From assembly GCF_005845215.1 (NCBI RefSeq), contig NZ_SPHO01000014.1, positions 62,001-126,000 of the forward strand: DNA of 64,000 bases. Reading direction: 5' to 3'. The translations under genes were made by a program, and so were the position numbers. Below, one piece after another: positions 16,406 to 25,784 of this stretch. Source of the stretch: Clostridium sp. 1001271st1 H5 (GTDB lineage: Bacteria > Bacillota > Clostridia > Lachnospirales > Lachnospiraceae). The notes under the pieces are model-generated. The model did not search any database. It saw nothing but the letters and a program-made list of their open reading frames with translations, and was not told the DNA's origin. Each line of letters starts with the position of its first letter. Positions within the stretch are counted from its first letter, which is position 1.

Positions 16406-16660
16406 ATGCCTGGAAGCTGGCAGTATCAGCCATATCTCACCACATATGATTCATTCATCTTTTACAATGCAATCGGGGAGCATCCCGATTACTTCTACCG
16501 GCCCATCGCCGTGGCAAAACAGGTGGTAAACGGAACCAACTACCGGTTCATGACCATAGCGGAGCCTGAGCAGCCGGACCTGACTCCCCATTTTGCCATT
16601 GTGGAAATCTATCAGCCCCTTAACGGCAAGGCCTATGCGACCAGCATCACGCCTGTTTAG
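16406..16660 (+). CDS. Stefin (cystatin)-like small protein
   Basis: 84 residues, from ATG 16406 preceded by a perfect GGAGGTGA. The protein begins MPGSW and contains AKQVVNGTNYRFMTIAE followed by HFAIVEIYQPL. In stefins the fixed elements are an N-terminal glycine, the hairpin QxVxG usually followed by TNY, and a strand LxVFxSL. All three appear in the right order and spacing here, and there is no signal peptide, as in stefins. Cystatins inhibit papain-like cysteine proteases. The inhibitory role is an inference from the motif. It converges on and overlaps galM by 14 bp. The longer in-frame start at 16343 would be inside the terminator stem. Confidence 0.7.
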   Translation: MPGSWQYQPYLTTYDSFIFYNAIGEHPDYFYRPIAVAKQVVNGTNYRFMTIAEPEQPDLTPHFAIVEIYQPLNGKAYATSITPV

Positions 16661-17711
16661 CCAGGAATTTATACACGGTCCTGGTCCTGTACTCGTCCCC
16701 TGCCTTCAGTAAGGGGGACGGAAACTGGGGCTTGTGGACTGCGTCCGGGTAATACTGGGTTTCAAAACAGAATGCGTGGCGGCAGCCATAATGTGCTCCG
16801 CCCTTCCCCGGCATCTCATCCTGAAGGAAATTAGCTGTGTAGAACTGGATTCCGGGCAGATCCGTATAGCATTCCAGCACCCGGCCGCTTGCCGGGTCCA
16901 TGGCCTTTGCCGCCAGGGCCAGCTCTCCTTCTTCCTTATCCAGCACCCAGTTGTGGTCATACCCTTTTCCGAATACAAGGGCCTCAAAATCAGCGCCTAT
17001 ATCCCGTCCAATGGCCTTCATCTCAGTAAAGTCCATGGGAGTGCCTGCCACAGGAGCAATCTCTCCCGTTGGAATGGAAACCTCGTCTGCCGGCGTATAG
17101 CAGGATGCATTGAGCCATACCTCCTGCTCCATCACCTGGCCGCTGTCATGCCCTGCCAGGTTAAAATAGCTGTGGTTGGTGAAATTGGCAACCGTATCCT
17201 TATCGCAGACCATGTGATAATCCAGTACAAGGCTGTCCTCATCCGTCAGGGTATAGCTCACGGTAATTCTGGCATTGCCAGGATATCCCTGGTCGCCGTC
17301 CGGGCTCTCCAGATAAAAGTCCAGCCTGCTGCCAGCCTCTGTCTCAGAGGAACTGCAGTCCCAGACCCTGTCATGGTACAGGTCCGGTCCGCTGTGGAGA
17401 TTGTTGGGACCATTGTTGGCCTCCAGCTTATAATCCCTGCCGTCAATGGTGATGACAGCCCCGCCGATTCGGTTGGCATTGCGGCCAATGGGCGCCCCGA
17501 AGTGGGCTGGATTCCTGCGGTAGCTGTCCAAATCATCGTATCCCAGCACCACATCCGCCATGGTGCCCTCCTTATCAGGCACCACCATGGAAACCCATAC
17601 GCCTCCCAGGGTGATGAATGATGCGGATACCCCGTTCTTATTGGTCAGTGTGTATCTGTAAACTTCTGTACCGTCGGGCATTTTCCCGAATGAATTTTTC
17701 TCAATTGCCAT
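16647..17711 (-). CDS. galM: Aldose 1-epimerase (mutarotase)
   Basis: 354 residues. It interconverts alpha and beta anomers of galactose/glucose for the Leloir pathway. Family motifs are FGAPIGRNANRI near 75, NNGPNNLHSGPDLYHDRVWD near 100, the catalytic His in NHSYFNLAGH near 178, and a C-terminal catalytic Glu region with FCFETQYYPDAVH near 315. ATG 17711 is preferred over the GTG at 17723 because AAGGAG lies 11 nt upstream of it. The 3' end overlaps the convergent stefin-like gene. Confidence 0.93.
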   Translation of the reverse strand: MAIEKNSFGKMPDGTEVYRYTLTNKNGVSASFITLGGVWVSMVVPDKEGTMADVVLGYDDLDSYRRNPAHFGAPIGRNANRIGGAVITIDGRDYKLEANNGPNNLHSGPDLYHDRVWDCSSSETEAGSRLDFYLESPDGDQGYPGNARITVSYTLTDEDSLVLDYHMVCDKDTVANFTNHSYFNLAGHDSGQVMEQEVWLNASCYTPADEVSIPTGEIAPVAGTPMDFTEMKAIGRDIGADFEALVFGKGYDHNWVLDKEEGELALAAKAMDPASGRVLECYTDLPGIQFYTANFLQDEMPGKGGAHYGCRHAFCFETQYYPDAVHKPQFPSPLLKAGDEYRTRTVYKFLAKQA

Positions 17712-17758
17712 GATTGTCTGCACTCCTTCTCCATGATGATACGGAATCCTTCCGCGTC

Positions 17759-18844
17759 CTATTTAGGCTGGATATATCCCCTGGCAGTGAGCAGCTCTGC
17801 ACAGAGTACGGCGCCGCCTGCGGCTCCCCTTACCGTGTTGTGGGACAGGCCGATGAATTTATAGTCGTATACAGAATCCTCCCTGAGACGGCCCACAGAG
17901 ATACCCATGCCTCTCTCAAAGTCCACGTCTGCCGTTACCTGCGGACGGTTATCCTCTTCAAGGTACTGGATGAACCGGGACGGGGCGCTGGGAAGCTTAA
18001 GCTCCTGCGGAAGCCCCTTAAACTCTCTGAGCTTCTGAATCAGCTGCTCCTTTGTCACCTTATTCCTGAACTTTACAAATACGGCAGCCGTGTGGCCGTT
18101 AAGCACAGGCACCCTTACGCACTGGCAGGTGATGACCGGGCTTTCCGCCTTGACAATGACGCCGTCTTTTATGGTTCCCCAGAGGCGAAGGGGCTCCTGC
18201 TCGCTCTTTTCTTCCTCGCCGCCGATGTAAGGGATGATATTCCCCTCCATCTCCGGCCAGTCCTTAAATGTCTTTCCCGCGCCGGAAATAGCCTGGTATG
18301 TAGTGGCCACCACCTCGTATGGCTCAAATTCCTTCCATGCCGTCAGTACAGGGGCATAGCTCTGGATGGAACAGTTGGGCTTTACTGCGATGAATCCCCT
18401 CTCTGTTCCAAGTCTCTTTTTCTGGAAGGGAATCACGTCAAAATGCTCCGGATTGATTTCCGGCACCACCATGGGAACGTCCGGCGTCCAGCGGTGGGCG
18501 CTGTTATTGGATACCACAGGCGTCTCTGTCTTTGCGTACGCCTCCTCAATGGCCTTGATTTCATCCTTTGTCATATCCACGGCGCTGAACACGAAATCAA
18601 CGCCTCCCGCCACCTTCTCCACCTCATTTACATTCATCACAACCAGCTTTTTGACAGCTTCCGGCATGGGGGTGGTCATCTTCCAGCGGTCACCCACTGC
18701 TTCCTCGTAGGTCTTGCCGGCAGAACGGGGGCTGGCAGCCACTGTCACTACCTCGTACCACGGATGGTTCTCCAAAAGGGCGATGAAACGCTGCCCTACC
18801 ATACCTGTTGCGCCTAATATTCCAACCTTCAGCTTCTTTTCCAT
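17759..18844 (-). CDS. asd: Aspartate-semialdehyde dehydrogenase
   Basis: 361 residues. It reduces aspartyl phosphate to aspartate semialdehyde, the branch point to lysine/diaminopimelate, threonine and methionine. The N-terminal NADP motif is VGILGATGMVGQRFIALL. The catalytic Cys is in KPNCSIQSYAPVL near 152, and active-site His residues lie near RVPVLNGHTAAVF. The short NCS pattern and length match the yeast/archaeal-type enzyme. ATG 18844 follows GAGGAG. A hydrophobic C-terminus ends LTARGYIQPK. Confidence 0.93.
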   Translation of the reverse strand: MEKKLKVGILGATGMVGQRFIALLENHPWYEVVTVAASPRSAGKTYEEAVGDRWKMTTPMPEAVKKLVVMNVNEVEKVAGGVDFVFSAVDMTKDEIKAIEEAYAKTETPVVSNNSAHRWTPDVPMVVPEINPEHFDVIPFQKKRLGTERGFIAVKPNCSIQSYAPVLTAWKEFEPYEVVATTYQAISGAGKTFKDWPEMEGNIIPYIGGEEEKSEQEPLRLWGTIKDGVIVKAESPVITCQCVRVPVLNGHTAAVFVKFRNKVTKEQLIQKLREFKGLPQELKLPSAPSRFIQYLEEDNRPQVTADVDFERGMGISVGRLREDSVYDYKFIGLSHNTVRGAAGGAVLCAELLTARGYIQPK

Positions 18845-19031
18845 CAATCATTCTCCTCATCATCCTGATTTTCCCGCCCACCGGAACTGCCGCATTTATT
18901 CACAGCAGGGGCGAATCTTTCCCTATCCTATACCAAACAACGGAAAAAATCAAGATTTATTCGCTAGAAAAATACATTTGTACGCAGCAGAAAGACATTT
19001 CCGTTTTTTTGTATGCAACATCCCCACTGCA

Positions 19032-19757
19032 TCAGGGTACCAGGGACAATGCCACCTCCATCATCTGTGTAAAGCTGGTCTCCCTCTCCCGGGCAGAGGT
19101 GGCCTCGCCGGTGACCATGGAGTCGGATATGGTCAGCACCGCCAGGGCATTGGCACCGGCCGCCGCTGCATTGGCATAGAGGGCCGCTGCTTCCATCTCC
19201 ACAGCCAGGACACCCATGTCCGCCCATGTCATTCCTCCCTGCGCCTGCTTCGCAGGGGCGTAAAACATATCGGAGCTGAGTACATTGCCCACATGGTATG
19301 TCAGTCCCATCTCCCTTGCCACTGACACGGCCCGCTCCAGCAGACGGTAGCTGCACACCGGGGAATAATCCCCCGGCAGGCCAAAAAGACGGACAAAATT
19401 GCTGGTGGTGCAGGCTCCCATGGCAAACACCATGTCCCGCACATGGACATCCGGCATCAGGGCGCCTGCCGTGCCCACCCGTATCAGGTTCTTACAGCCG
19501 TAAAAATGAATCAGCTCATAAGAATAGATGCCGATGGAAGGACACCCCATTCCCGTGCCCATGACAGATACCGGCCTGCCTTCATAGGTTCCCGTGTAGC
19601 CAAGCATATTCCTGGTGCCGTTAAACTGTTTCACGCCCTCCAGGAAATGCTCTGCAATGTACTTTGCCCGCAAGGGGTCTCCCGGAAGCAGGATAGTCCC
19701 GGCGATTTCCCCCTGGCCTGCCCCGATATGGGGCGTGGGTATGTTGGATGCTGACAT
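19032..19757 (-). CDS. deoD: Purine-nucleoside phosphorylase, DeoD type
   Basis: 241 residues, the size of the hexameric bacterial enzyme. It cleaves purine (deoxy)nucleosides with phosphate for salvage. The signatures TPHIGAGQGEIAGTILLPGDPLRAK (shown in part) at the start, GTGMGCPSIGIYSYELI near 68 and VEMEAAALYANA near 180 are diagnostic, with the catalytic Asp in LTISDSMVTGE near 204. SD AAGGAGG precedes ATG 19757. It lies 20 bp before the parC start? No: it follows parC in coordinates but is transcribed after it on the same strand. Confidence 0.95.
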   Translation of the reverse strand: MSASNIPTPHIGAGQGEIAGTILLPGDPLRAKYIAEHFLEGVKQFNGTRNMLGYTGTYEGRPVSVMGTGMGCPSIGIYSYELIHFYGCKNLIRVGTAGALMPDVHVRDMVFAMGACTTSNFVRLFGLPGDYSPVCSYRLLERAVSVAREMGLTYHVGNVLSSDMFYAPAKQAQGGMTWADMGVLAVEMEAAALYANAAAAGANALAVLTISDSMVTGEATSARERETSFTQMMEVALSLVP

Positions 19758-19777
19758 GGATTATACCTCCTTTTCTG

Positions 19778-22012
19778 TTACAGACGCACTTTGCTGCCTT
19801 TCCCGTCTCTCTTAGCCAGTTTCAGACGGTTTAAATGGACTTCCTTGCCTTTGTAATCCACAATGGGATTCTCACCAATCAGATACAGCTTCTCCAGCTC
19901 CTCGTTCTTGGACAGCCGGATTCCCCGGACGCCCCTGGACGCTTTTTTCAGCACGGATATCTCCTCCAGGGCAAACCGCAGGAACACGCCTCCCGTTGTC
20001 TGAATCACCACCTCGGTCTGGCCCTCCACCGGTATGACGGCCGCCAGTTCATCCCCATCCTGGAGCTTGGTGGCTGCCACCACCCGGTTATTGGTTTCAA
20101 ATTCTTCTGCCGGCACCTGTTTGACCATGGCCATCCTGGTGGCGAATATAAATGTCCTGCCCTTCATGTCCCCGGCGCTGGTCAGATAAACAATGGTATC
20201 CTTGGTGCCGTCGAATTTGCTCAGGTTTTCGATGGGAGTTCCCTTGTCCCTGAGCTTGCCGGCCGGCACGTCCATGGCCTTAATCTGGTACAGGCTGCCG
20301 CTGGCTGCAAAGAGACAGATTTTGTCCGTATTCAGGCATCTCACCACATGGACCTGTTCATTGTCCACGGTTTCCTGGTTCCGCTCATAGGTGGATTTGT
20401 CCAGCAGCTTGCAGTATCCGAAGCGGTCCATCACAAAGACCATCTCCTGAACAGCCACAGCGCTCTCATCGTACACTGCCTCAGGTCCGTCCTCTATCAG
20501 TGTGCGCCTGGGAGCTGCGAATTCAGCCTTGATGGCAGCCAGGTCCTCCTTTATGACACGGTCCATCTCAGCCCTGCTTCCCAGGATTTTCTTATACTCG
20601 GCAATCTTCTTTAATGTTTCCTTGTGCTCCTTTTCCAGGGCCAGGATTTCCAGTCCGATTAACTTATAAAGACGCATTTCCAGGATAGCGGAGGCCTGGC
20701 GTTCCGTAAAGGCCAGCTTCTTTGCGTCCTCCTCAAAGCCGGGAACCCTGAATCTGATGTTGGTCACATCGCCGGTGGTAAGGCATGCCTTGGCATCCTT
20801 CAGGTTCTTGGACCCCCTCAGGATGGCTATAATCAGGTCTATGCAGTCGCAGGCTGTAATGAGACCTTCCTGGACTTCCTTTTTGTCCATTTCCTTCTGG
20901 AGCAGGACATTGTATTTGCGCTCCGTGTTCTCATACTGGAAGTTGAGGAAATTTCTCAGAATGCCCTTCAGGTTCAGGGTTTCCGGGCGGCCGTCCGCAA
21001 TGGCCAGCATGTTGACGCCAAAGGTATCCTCCAGCTTTGTCTTCTTATAGAGGATGTTCTTTATCTTGTCAATGTCCGCGTCCTTGCGCAGCTCCAGCAC
21101 AATACGGATACCTTCCTTGTTGGACTGGTTGGAGATATCCACCACATCCGTAAGCTTCTTGCTCTCCACCAGGTCAGCCACATCCACCAGGAATTTATTG
21201 ATTCCGGCGCCAATCATGGTATAGGGAATCTCCGAAATGACCAGTTTATCCTTGTCTGCCTTGCGCTTGCCAAGCTCCACCTCGAACTTGCCCCTGAGCT
21301 TGATTTTCCCCATGCCTGTCTCATATATCTGCGGCAGCTCGCTCTTGTTGGCAATGACGCCGCCCGTGGGAAAATCCGGTCCCGGCATCAGCTCCATCAG
21401 CTCCTGTGTCGTCACCTCGGGGTCATCAATGTATGCCTGGACCGCGTCCACCACCTCCCCCAGGTTGTGGGGAGGAATACTTGTGCTCATACCCACGGCA
21501 ATGCCCTCGGCCCCGTTAATCAGCAGGTTGGGAACCCTGACCGGAAGCACCTCCGGTTCCTTTTCCGTCTCATCGTAGTTTGGCACGAAATTCACGGTTT
21601 TGTCCAGGTCTTTTAAGTAGACCTCCTCTGCAAACTTCTCAAGCCGGGCCTCCGTGTAACGCATGGCAGCCGCCCCGTCCCCTTCTATGGAGCCGAAGTT
21701 GCCGTGTCCGTCCACCAGGGCCATGCCCTTTTTGAAATTCTGGCTCATAACCACCAGTGTCTCGTAAATGGAGCTGTCGCCGTGGGGATGGTACTTACCC
21801 ATGGTATCGCCCACGATACGCGCCGATTTCCTGTGGGGCTTATCGTGGTCCAGACGGAGCTCCCTCATATCATAGAGGACCCGGCGCTGCACCGGTTTCA
21901 GGCCGTCCCTTGCATCGGGGATGGCCCTTGCAGTGATGACGCTCATGGAATAGTTCATGTAGCTTCTCTGCATTTCCTCACTGTATTCAGTCCGTAATAT
22001 CTTTTCAGCCAT
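19778..22012 (-). CDS. parC: Type II topoisomerase subunit A (ParC-type)
   Basis: 744 residues. This is the DNA-cleaving subunit of the heterotetramer formed with the subunit encoded just upstream. The breakage-reunion domain contains RPVQRRVLYDMREL near 40, the quinolone region KYHPHGDSSIYETL near 75 (Ser and Glu present, as in quinolone-susceptible enzymes) and the active-site Tyr in AAMRYTEARLEK. The C-terminal beta-pinwheel lacks a canonical GyrA box; only a degenerate ASRGVRG is visible, which favours topoisomerase IV over gyrase. In Lachnospiraceae such genes are sometimes named gyrA. Confidence 0.8.
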   Translation of the reverse strand: MAEKILRTEYSEEMQRSYMNYSMSVITARAIPDARDGLKPVQRRVLYDMRELRLDHDKPHRKSARIVGDTMGKYHPHGDSSIYETLVVMSQNFKKGMALVDGHGNFGSIEGDGAAAMRYTEARLEKFAEEVYLKDLDKTVNFVPNYDETEKEPEVLPVRVPNLLINGAEGIAVGMSTSIPPHNLGEVVDAVQAYIDDPEVTTQELMELMPGPDFPTGGVIANKSELPQIYETGMGKIKLRGKFEVELGKRKADKDKLVISEIPYTMIGAGINKFLVDVADLVESKKLTDVVDISNQSNKEGIRIVLELRKDADIDKIKNILYKKTKLEDTFGVNMLAIADGRPETLNLKGILRNFLNFQYENTERKYNVLLQKEMDKKEVQEGLITACDCIDLIIAILRGSKNLKDAKACLTTGDVTNIRFRVPGFEEDAKKLAFTERQASAILEMRLYKLIGLEILALEKEHKETLKKIAEYKKILGSRAEMDRVIKEDLAAIKAEFAAPRRTLIEDGPEAVYDESAVAVQEMVFVMDRFGYCKLLDKSTYERNQETVDNEQVHVVRCLNTDKICLFAASGSLYQIKAMDVPAGKLRDKGTPIENLSKFDGTKDTIVYLTSAGDMKGRTFIFATRMAMVKQVPAEEFETNNRVVAATKLQDGDELAAVIPVEGQTEVVIQTTGGVFLRFALEEISVLKKASRGVRGIRLSKNEELEKLYLIGENPIVDYKGKEVHLNRLKLAKRDGKGSKVRL

Positions 22013-22030
22013 GTTCTAATTGTCTCCTGT

Positions 22031-23950
22031 CTATGCGTCAATCTCCGCTTCATCCGCATGTTCATAAATGAACTGGCGGCGCGGTCCCACCTCGGTGCCC
22101 ATAAGCATCTCGGTTATCTCCGTAGCCATTCTGGCATCCTCTATCTCCACGCGCTTCAGGACCCGGCGCTCCGGGTCCAGGGTGGTCTCCCACAGCTGTT
22201 CTGCGTCCATTTCACCCAGACCTTTGTAGCGCTGCAGTGTAAAGTCGCCTGTATGCGTCTTGCGGTAGCGTTCCAGCTCCTTTTCATCGTACAGATACTG
22301 CTCCTCCCCCCGCTTGGGTATCACCTTGAACAGGGGCGGCATGGCAATATACACATGGCCGTCGTAAATCAGCTCCGGCATGAAACGGTAGAGGAAGGTG
22401 AGAAGCAGGGTGTCAATGTGGCTGCCGTCCACATCGGCATCGGTCATCAGGATGATTTTGTCATAGCGCAGCTTTGTGATGTCAAAGTCATTGCCGTAGC
22501 CTTCTGAAAAACCGCAGCCAAAGGTATTTATCATGGTCTTGATTTCCGCGTTGGCAAGAACCTTATCCATGGACGCCTTCTCAACGTTGAGGATTTTTCC
22601 CCTGATGGGCAGGATGGCCTGGTACTGGCGGTTTCTGGCAGTCTTGGCGGAGCCGCCGGCGGAATCTCCCTCCACAATGAATATCTCGCACCTGGATGCG
22701 TCCCGGCTCTCGCAGTTTGCCAGCTTGCCGTTGCTGTCAAAGGAAAATCTGGATTTGGTCAGCATGTTGGTCTTGGCCTTTTCCTCGGCCCGGCGAATCT
22801 TGGCCGATTTTTCCGCACAGCCGATAACCCCCTTTAGCACCTCCACATTGCGGTCAAAGTAAAGCTGCAGCTCATCCCCTGTCACGGTGAACACGGCCTT
22901 GGTGGCGTCGGCGCTGGCCAGCTTTGTCTTGGTCTGCCCCTCAAAAATGGGGTCAGGATGCTTTACAGCGATGACGGCCGTCATGCCGTTTCTGGTATCA
23001 GCTCCCGTAAAATTGGTATCCTTATCCTTCAGAATGCCCAGCTCCCTGGCATAGCTGTTAATCAGGGCCGTAAATTTAGTCTTGAAGCCGGCCAGATGGG
23101 TGCCGCCCTCCTGGGTAAAGATGTTGTTGCAGAAGCCCAGTATGTTCTCCTCAAAGGTATCCACAAACTGGATGGCGGCCTCCACCTCCACCTTGTCCAC
23201 GGTTCCCTTGAAGTAAATCGGGTCATGGACAGGCGCCTTGCCGGAGTTCAGCTCCCGCACATAGGCAACGATGCCCTCCGGTTCATGGAAGGTCACCTTT
23301 TCCCCCTCTCCGGGCCGTTTGTTCTCATAGTAAAGGGTCAGGCTGGGGTTTAAGTATGCGGTTTCATGAAGACGGCTCTTAAGCCAGTCCGCCTTGAAAC
23401 GTGTTTTCTCAAATATATCGCCGTCAGGCAGGAAATTGATACAGGTACCAGTCTCCCTTGTCTTTCCAATCACAGGGAGGAGCCCGTTTTCCAGCTTAAT
23501 GACCGGCCTTCCCTTCTCATACACATCGTGATAGATGCAGCCGTCCCTGTAAACCTTAAGGTCCATATGGGCTGAAAGAGCATTAACTACGGAGGAACCC
23601 ACACCGTGAAGTCCTCCGCTGGTCTTATAAGCGTCGTTATCGAATTTACCGCCTGCATGAAGGGTGGACAGTACGATTCTTGCAGCGGATATGCCCTTCT
23701 TGTGAAGTCCCACCGGAATGCCGCGGCCGTTATCACGGACCGTACAGGAACCGTCGGCTTCCAATGTCACCCATACGCTGCTGCAGAATCCGGCCAGGTG
23801 CTCATCCACCGCATTGTCTATGATTTCATAAATCAGATGGTTTAACCCCTTGGAGCCCACGCCTCCTATATACATACCAGGACGCTTACGGACCGCCTCC
23901 AGCCCTTCCAGCACCGTAATACTGTCCGCATTATATTGTTCCTTTGCCAT
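22031..23950 (-). CDS. parE: Type II topoisomerase subunit B (ParE-type)
   Basis: 639 residues. The ATPase subunit starts with a GHKL fold (LEAVRKRPGMYIGG, EIIDNAVDEHLAG, VRDNGRGIPVG, GLHGVGSSVVNALS). A Toprim domain follows, with EIFIVEGDSAGGSAK near 420 and the metal site LMTDADVDGSH near 495. The C-terminal tail has LQRYKGLGEMDAEQLWETT. SD GGAGG precedes ATG 23950. An 18-bp gap to parC indicates one operon. Its identity as ParE rather than GyrB depends on where the second pair lies, which this window does not show. Confidence 0.82.
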   Translation of the reverse strand: MAKEQYNADSITVLEGLEAVRKRPGMYIGGVGSKGLNHLIYEIIDNAVDEHLAGFCSSVWVTLEADGSCTVRDNGRGIPVGLHKKGISAARIVLSTLHAGGKFDNDAYKTSGGLHGVGSSVVNALSAHMDLKVYRDGCIYHDVYEKGRPVIKLENGLLPVIGKTRETGTCINFLPDGDIFEKTRFKADWLKSRLHETAYLNPSLTLYYENKRPGEGEKVTFHEPEGIVAYVRELNSGKAPVHDPIYFKGTVDKVEVEAAIQFVDTFEENILGFCNNIFTQEGGTHLAGFKTKFTALINSYARELGILKDKDTNFTGADTRNGMTAVIAVKHPDPIFEGQTKTKLASADATKAVFTVTGDELQLYFDRNVEVLKGVIGCAEKSAKIRRAEEKAKTNMLTKSRFSFDSNGKLANCESRDASRCEIFIVEGDSAGGSAKTARNRQYQAILPIRGKILNVEKASMDKVLANAEIKTMINTFGCGFSEGYGNDFDITKLRYDKIILMTDADVDGSHIDTLLLTFLYRFMPELIYDGHVYIAMPPLFKVIPKRGEEQYLYDEKELERYRKTHTGDFTLQRYKGLGEMDAEQLWETTLDPERRVLKRVEIEDARMATEITEMLMGTEVGPRRQFIYEHADEAEIDA

Positions 23951-24122
23951 TCTATTCCTCCATATTGCTATGTACAGATGCGTACATATGTTTCGTCTTA
24001 TAGTATTAAACCATATTTAAATTGTTTTGGCAAGTTCCGGCCGTGAGAAATTCCCGCATACACCCCGCGGCGCCTTCTGTATCCCGGACTTACAGACCGG
24101 AATACCCTGTCCCGGGACAACA

Positions 24123-24150
24123 AAAAAGCCCTGCACACTTGCAAGGCCTT
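24123..24150 (-). terminator. Terminator after tRNA-Gly
   Basis: An imperfect stem (AAGCCCTGCA with TGCAAGGCCTT) followed on the minus strand by TTTTTT, directly after the tRNA 3' end. Confidence 0.65.
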
Positions 24151-24153
24151 AAA

Positions 24154-24224
24154 AGCAGATGACGGGAATCGAACCCGCCTCCCCAGCTTGGGAAGCTGGT
24201 GTTCTACCGATGAACTACATCTGC
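24154..24224 (-). tRNA. tRNA-Gly (anticodon CCC)
   Basis: A 71-nt cloverleaf on the minus strand: acceptor GCAGATG/CATCTGC with discriminator U, anticodon arm CCAGC-TTCCCAA-GCTGG and T-arm GCGGGTTCGATTCCCGT. CCA is not encoded. Confidence 0.95.
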
Positions 24225-24339
24225 ACAACACTGATATTATACCATGTATTTTGGAAAATTCAAGTGTATTTTCTTATTTTTGTAAAATTTTCTGCATTAT
24301 TTTCTACAAATCCGGTTCAGGCCCCAGGCCGGAATAAAA

Positions 24340-24375
24340 ACAGGCCGTCCGGTCCGCCGGGACCGGGCAGCCTGT
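24340..24375 (-). terminator. Terminator of the amino-acid ABC transporter genes
   Basis: ACAGGC/GCCTGT closing an inner CCGGTCC/GGACCGG stem, followed on the minus strand by TTTTTATT, 8 bp past the ATPase stop. Confidence 0.8.
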
Positions 24376-24382
24376 CTGCTGC

Positions 24383-25114
24383 CTAAAGCACCTTATCCAG
24401 AAAGCTCCTGGTCCGTTCCTCCCTGGGATTTCCGAACACTTCCTCGGGAGTGCCTTCCTCCACAATGTAGCCGTCATCCATAAACACCACGCGGTCTGCC
24501 ACTTCTCTGGCAAATCCCATCTCATGGGTGACCACCACCATGGTCATTCCGTCGGCCGCCAGCTGCTTCATGACCTCCAGCACCTCCCCTACCATCTCAG
24601 GGTCCAGGGCGGATGTGGGCTCGTCAAAGAGCATAATATCAGGATTCATGGCAAGGGAGCGCGCTATGGCCACTCTCTGCTTCTGTCCGCCGGAGAGCTG
24701 TCCCGGATAGGCCTCCGCCTTATCCGCCAGACCCACCCTGGCCAGCAGTTCAAGGGCCTTTTTACCGGCCTCCTCTTTTCCCATGATTTTAAGCTCCGTG
24801 GGAGCCAGCGTAATATTCTCCCTCACCGTAAGGTGCGGGAACAGGTTAAAATGCTGGAACACCATTCCGATGTTTTCCCGCACCTTGTTGATATTGGTGT
24901 TAGGGTCGGACATGGGATGGCCGTCCACCACCACATGGCCGGATGTAATCTTCTCCAGGCGGTTCAGACACCGCAGAAAGGTGCTCTTGCCGGAGCCGGA
25001 GGGGCCTATCATGCACACCACTTCCCCCTCTCTTATCTCAATGCTGATATCCTTAAGGACTTCCAGCTTTCCAAAGTTCTTTTTCAGGTTATGGACTGAA
25101 ATCTTATTTTCCAT
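24383..25114 (-). CDS. glnQ: Polar amino-acid ABC transporter ATP-binding protein
   Basis: 243 residues, a single ABC ATPase of the GlnQ/HisP family: Walker A IGPSGSGKSTFLR near 38, signature LSGGQKQRVAIARSLA near 137, Walker B IMLFDEPTSALDPE near 158 and an H-loop in VVVTHEMGFARE. ATG 25114 with SD GAGGAG is chosen over a start 10 codons upstream that lies inside the permease gene end. It overlaps the permease gene by 11 bp. The amino acid carried (glutamine, cystine or other) is not determined. Confidence 0.93.
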   Translation of the reverse strand: MENKISVHNLKKNFGKLEVLKDISIEIREGEVVCMIGPSGSGKSTFLRCLNRLEKITSGHVVVDGHPMSDPNTNINKVRENIGMVFQHFNLFPHLTVRENITLAPTELKIMGKEEAGKKALELLARVGLADKAEAYPGQLSGGQKQRVAIARSLAMNPDIMLFDEPTSALDPEMVGEVLEVMKQLAADGMTMVVVTHEMGFAREVADRVVFMDDGYIVEEGTPEEVFGNPREERTRSFLDKVL

Positions 25115-25784
25115 AGGACACTCTCCTCTCCACATACTTGGCAATTCTGGACAGAATGGTGCAGACTACCAGATAAAACAGGGCCACGCAAATCCAGATG
25201 GGCATGACCATGGAAGCGGAATTGGCCGCAATGATTTTACCGTTCTGGGTCAGCTCCCTGGGGCCGATGACAGACACAAGGGATGTGTCCTTCAGGGAAA
25301 TAATGAACTGGTTGATAATGGAGGGCAGCATGGTCCGGAAAGCCTGGGGCAGGATTACCTTGCGCATGGCCTTGCCGTAAGAAAGCCCCAGGCTTCTGGC
25401 TGCTTCCATCTGTCCCTTGTCAACAGCCTCTATGCCTCCGCGGATAATTTCCGCCATATACGCTCCCGCGTTAAGGCTCAGGGCCACACAGCCGGCTGTA
25501 AATGCGCCGCCTATATTGCTCCACTGGAAACCATAGGGCTTCAGGACGCTTCCCACGCCGTACATCATAATCATGACCTGTACCAGCAGGGGCGTTCCCC
25601 GGATGATATCAATATAGACATCGGCGATGAGTTTTAATATCTTAAAGTCAGAGACCTTGAACAGGCCGAAAATAACACCCAGCACCGTTGCGCAGAGCAG
25701 CGATATCACGGTCATCTGCAGGGTGATTCCCAGGGCCTTAAAAAATGATGGGTAATACTGTGTTATGATGTTTACTATCTGCAT
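25104..25784 (-). CDS. Polar amino-acid ABC transporter permease
   Basis: 226 residues with about five membrane helices and the HisM/GlnP EAA loop AARSLGLSYGKAMRKVILPQAFRT near 140-165, which contacts the ATPase. It starts LGITLQMTVISLLCATVLG-like and has YIDIIRGTPLLVQ near 75, both typical of the family. It is separated from the binding-protein gene by an unusual structured 283-bp gap. Functional partner of the ATPase at 24383 and binding protein at 26068. Confidence 0.92.
   Translation of the reverse strand: MQIVNIITQYYPSFFKALGITLQMTVISLLCATVLGVIFGLFKVSDFKILKLIADVYIDIIRGTPLLVQVMIMMYGVGSVLKPYGFQWSNIGGAFTAGCVALSLNAGAYMAEIIRGGIEAVDKGQMEAARSLGLSYGKAMRKVILPQAFRTMLPSIINQFIISLKDTSLVSVIGPRELTQNGKIIAANSASMVMPIWICVALFYLVVCTILSRIAKYVERRVSYGK

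Noticed and set aside
17712..19031. Lysine riboswitch or other leader upstream of asd
   Set aside because: The 187-bp gap shows no recognisable aptamer core or terminator/antiterminator pair.
19778..23950. Gyrase (gyrA/gyrB) naming
   Set aside because: No canonical GyrA box and a subunit order typical of the second type II pair; topoisomerase IV preferred, though not certain without the other pair.
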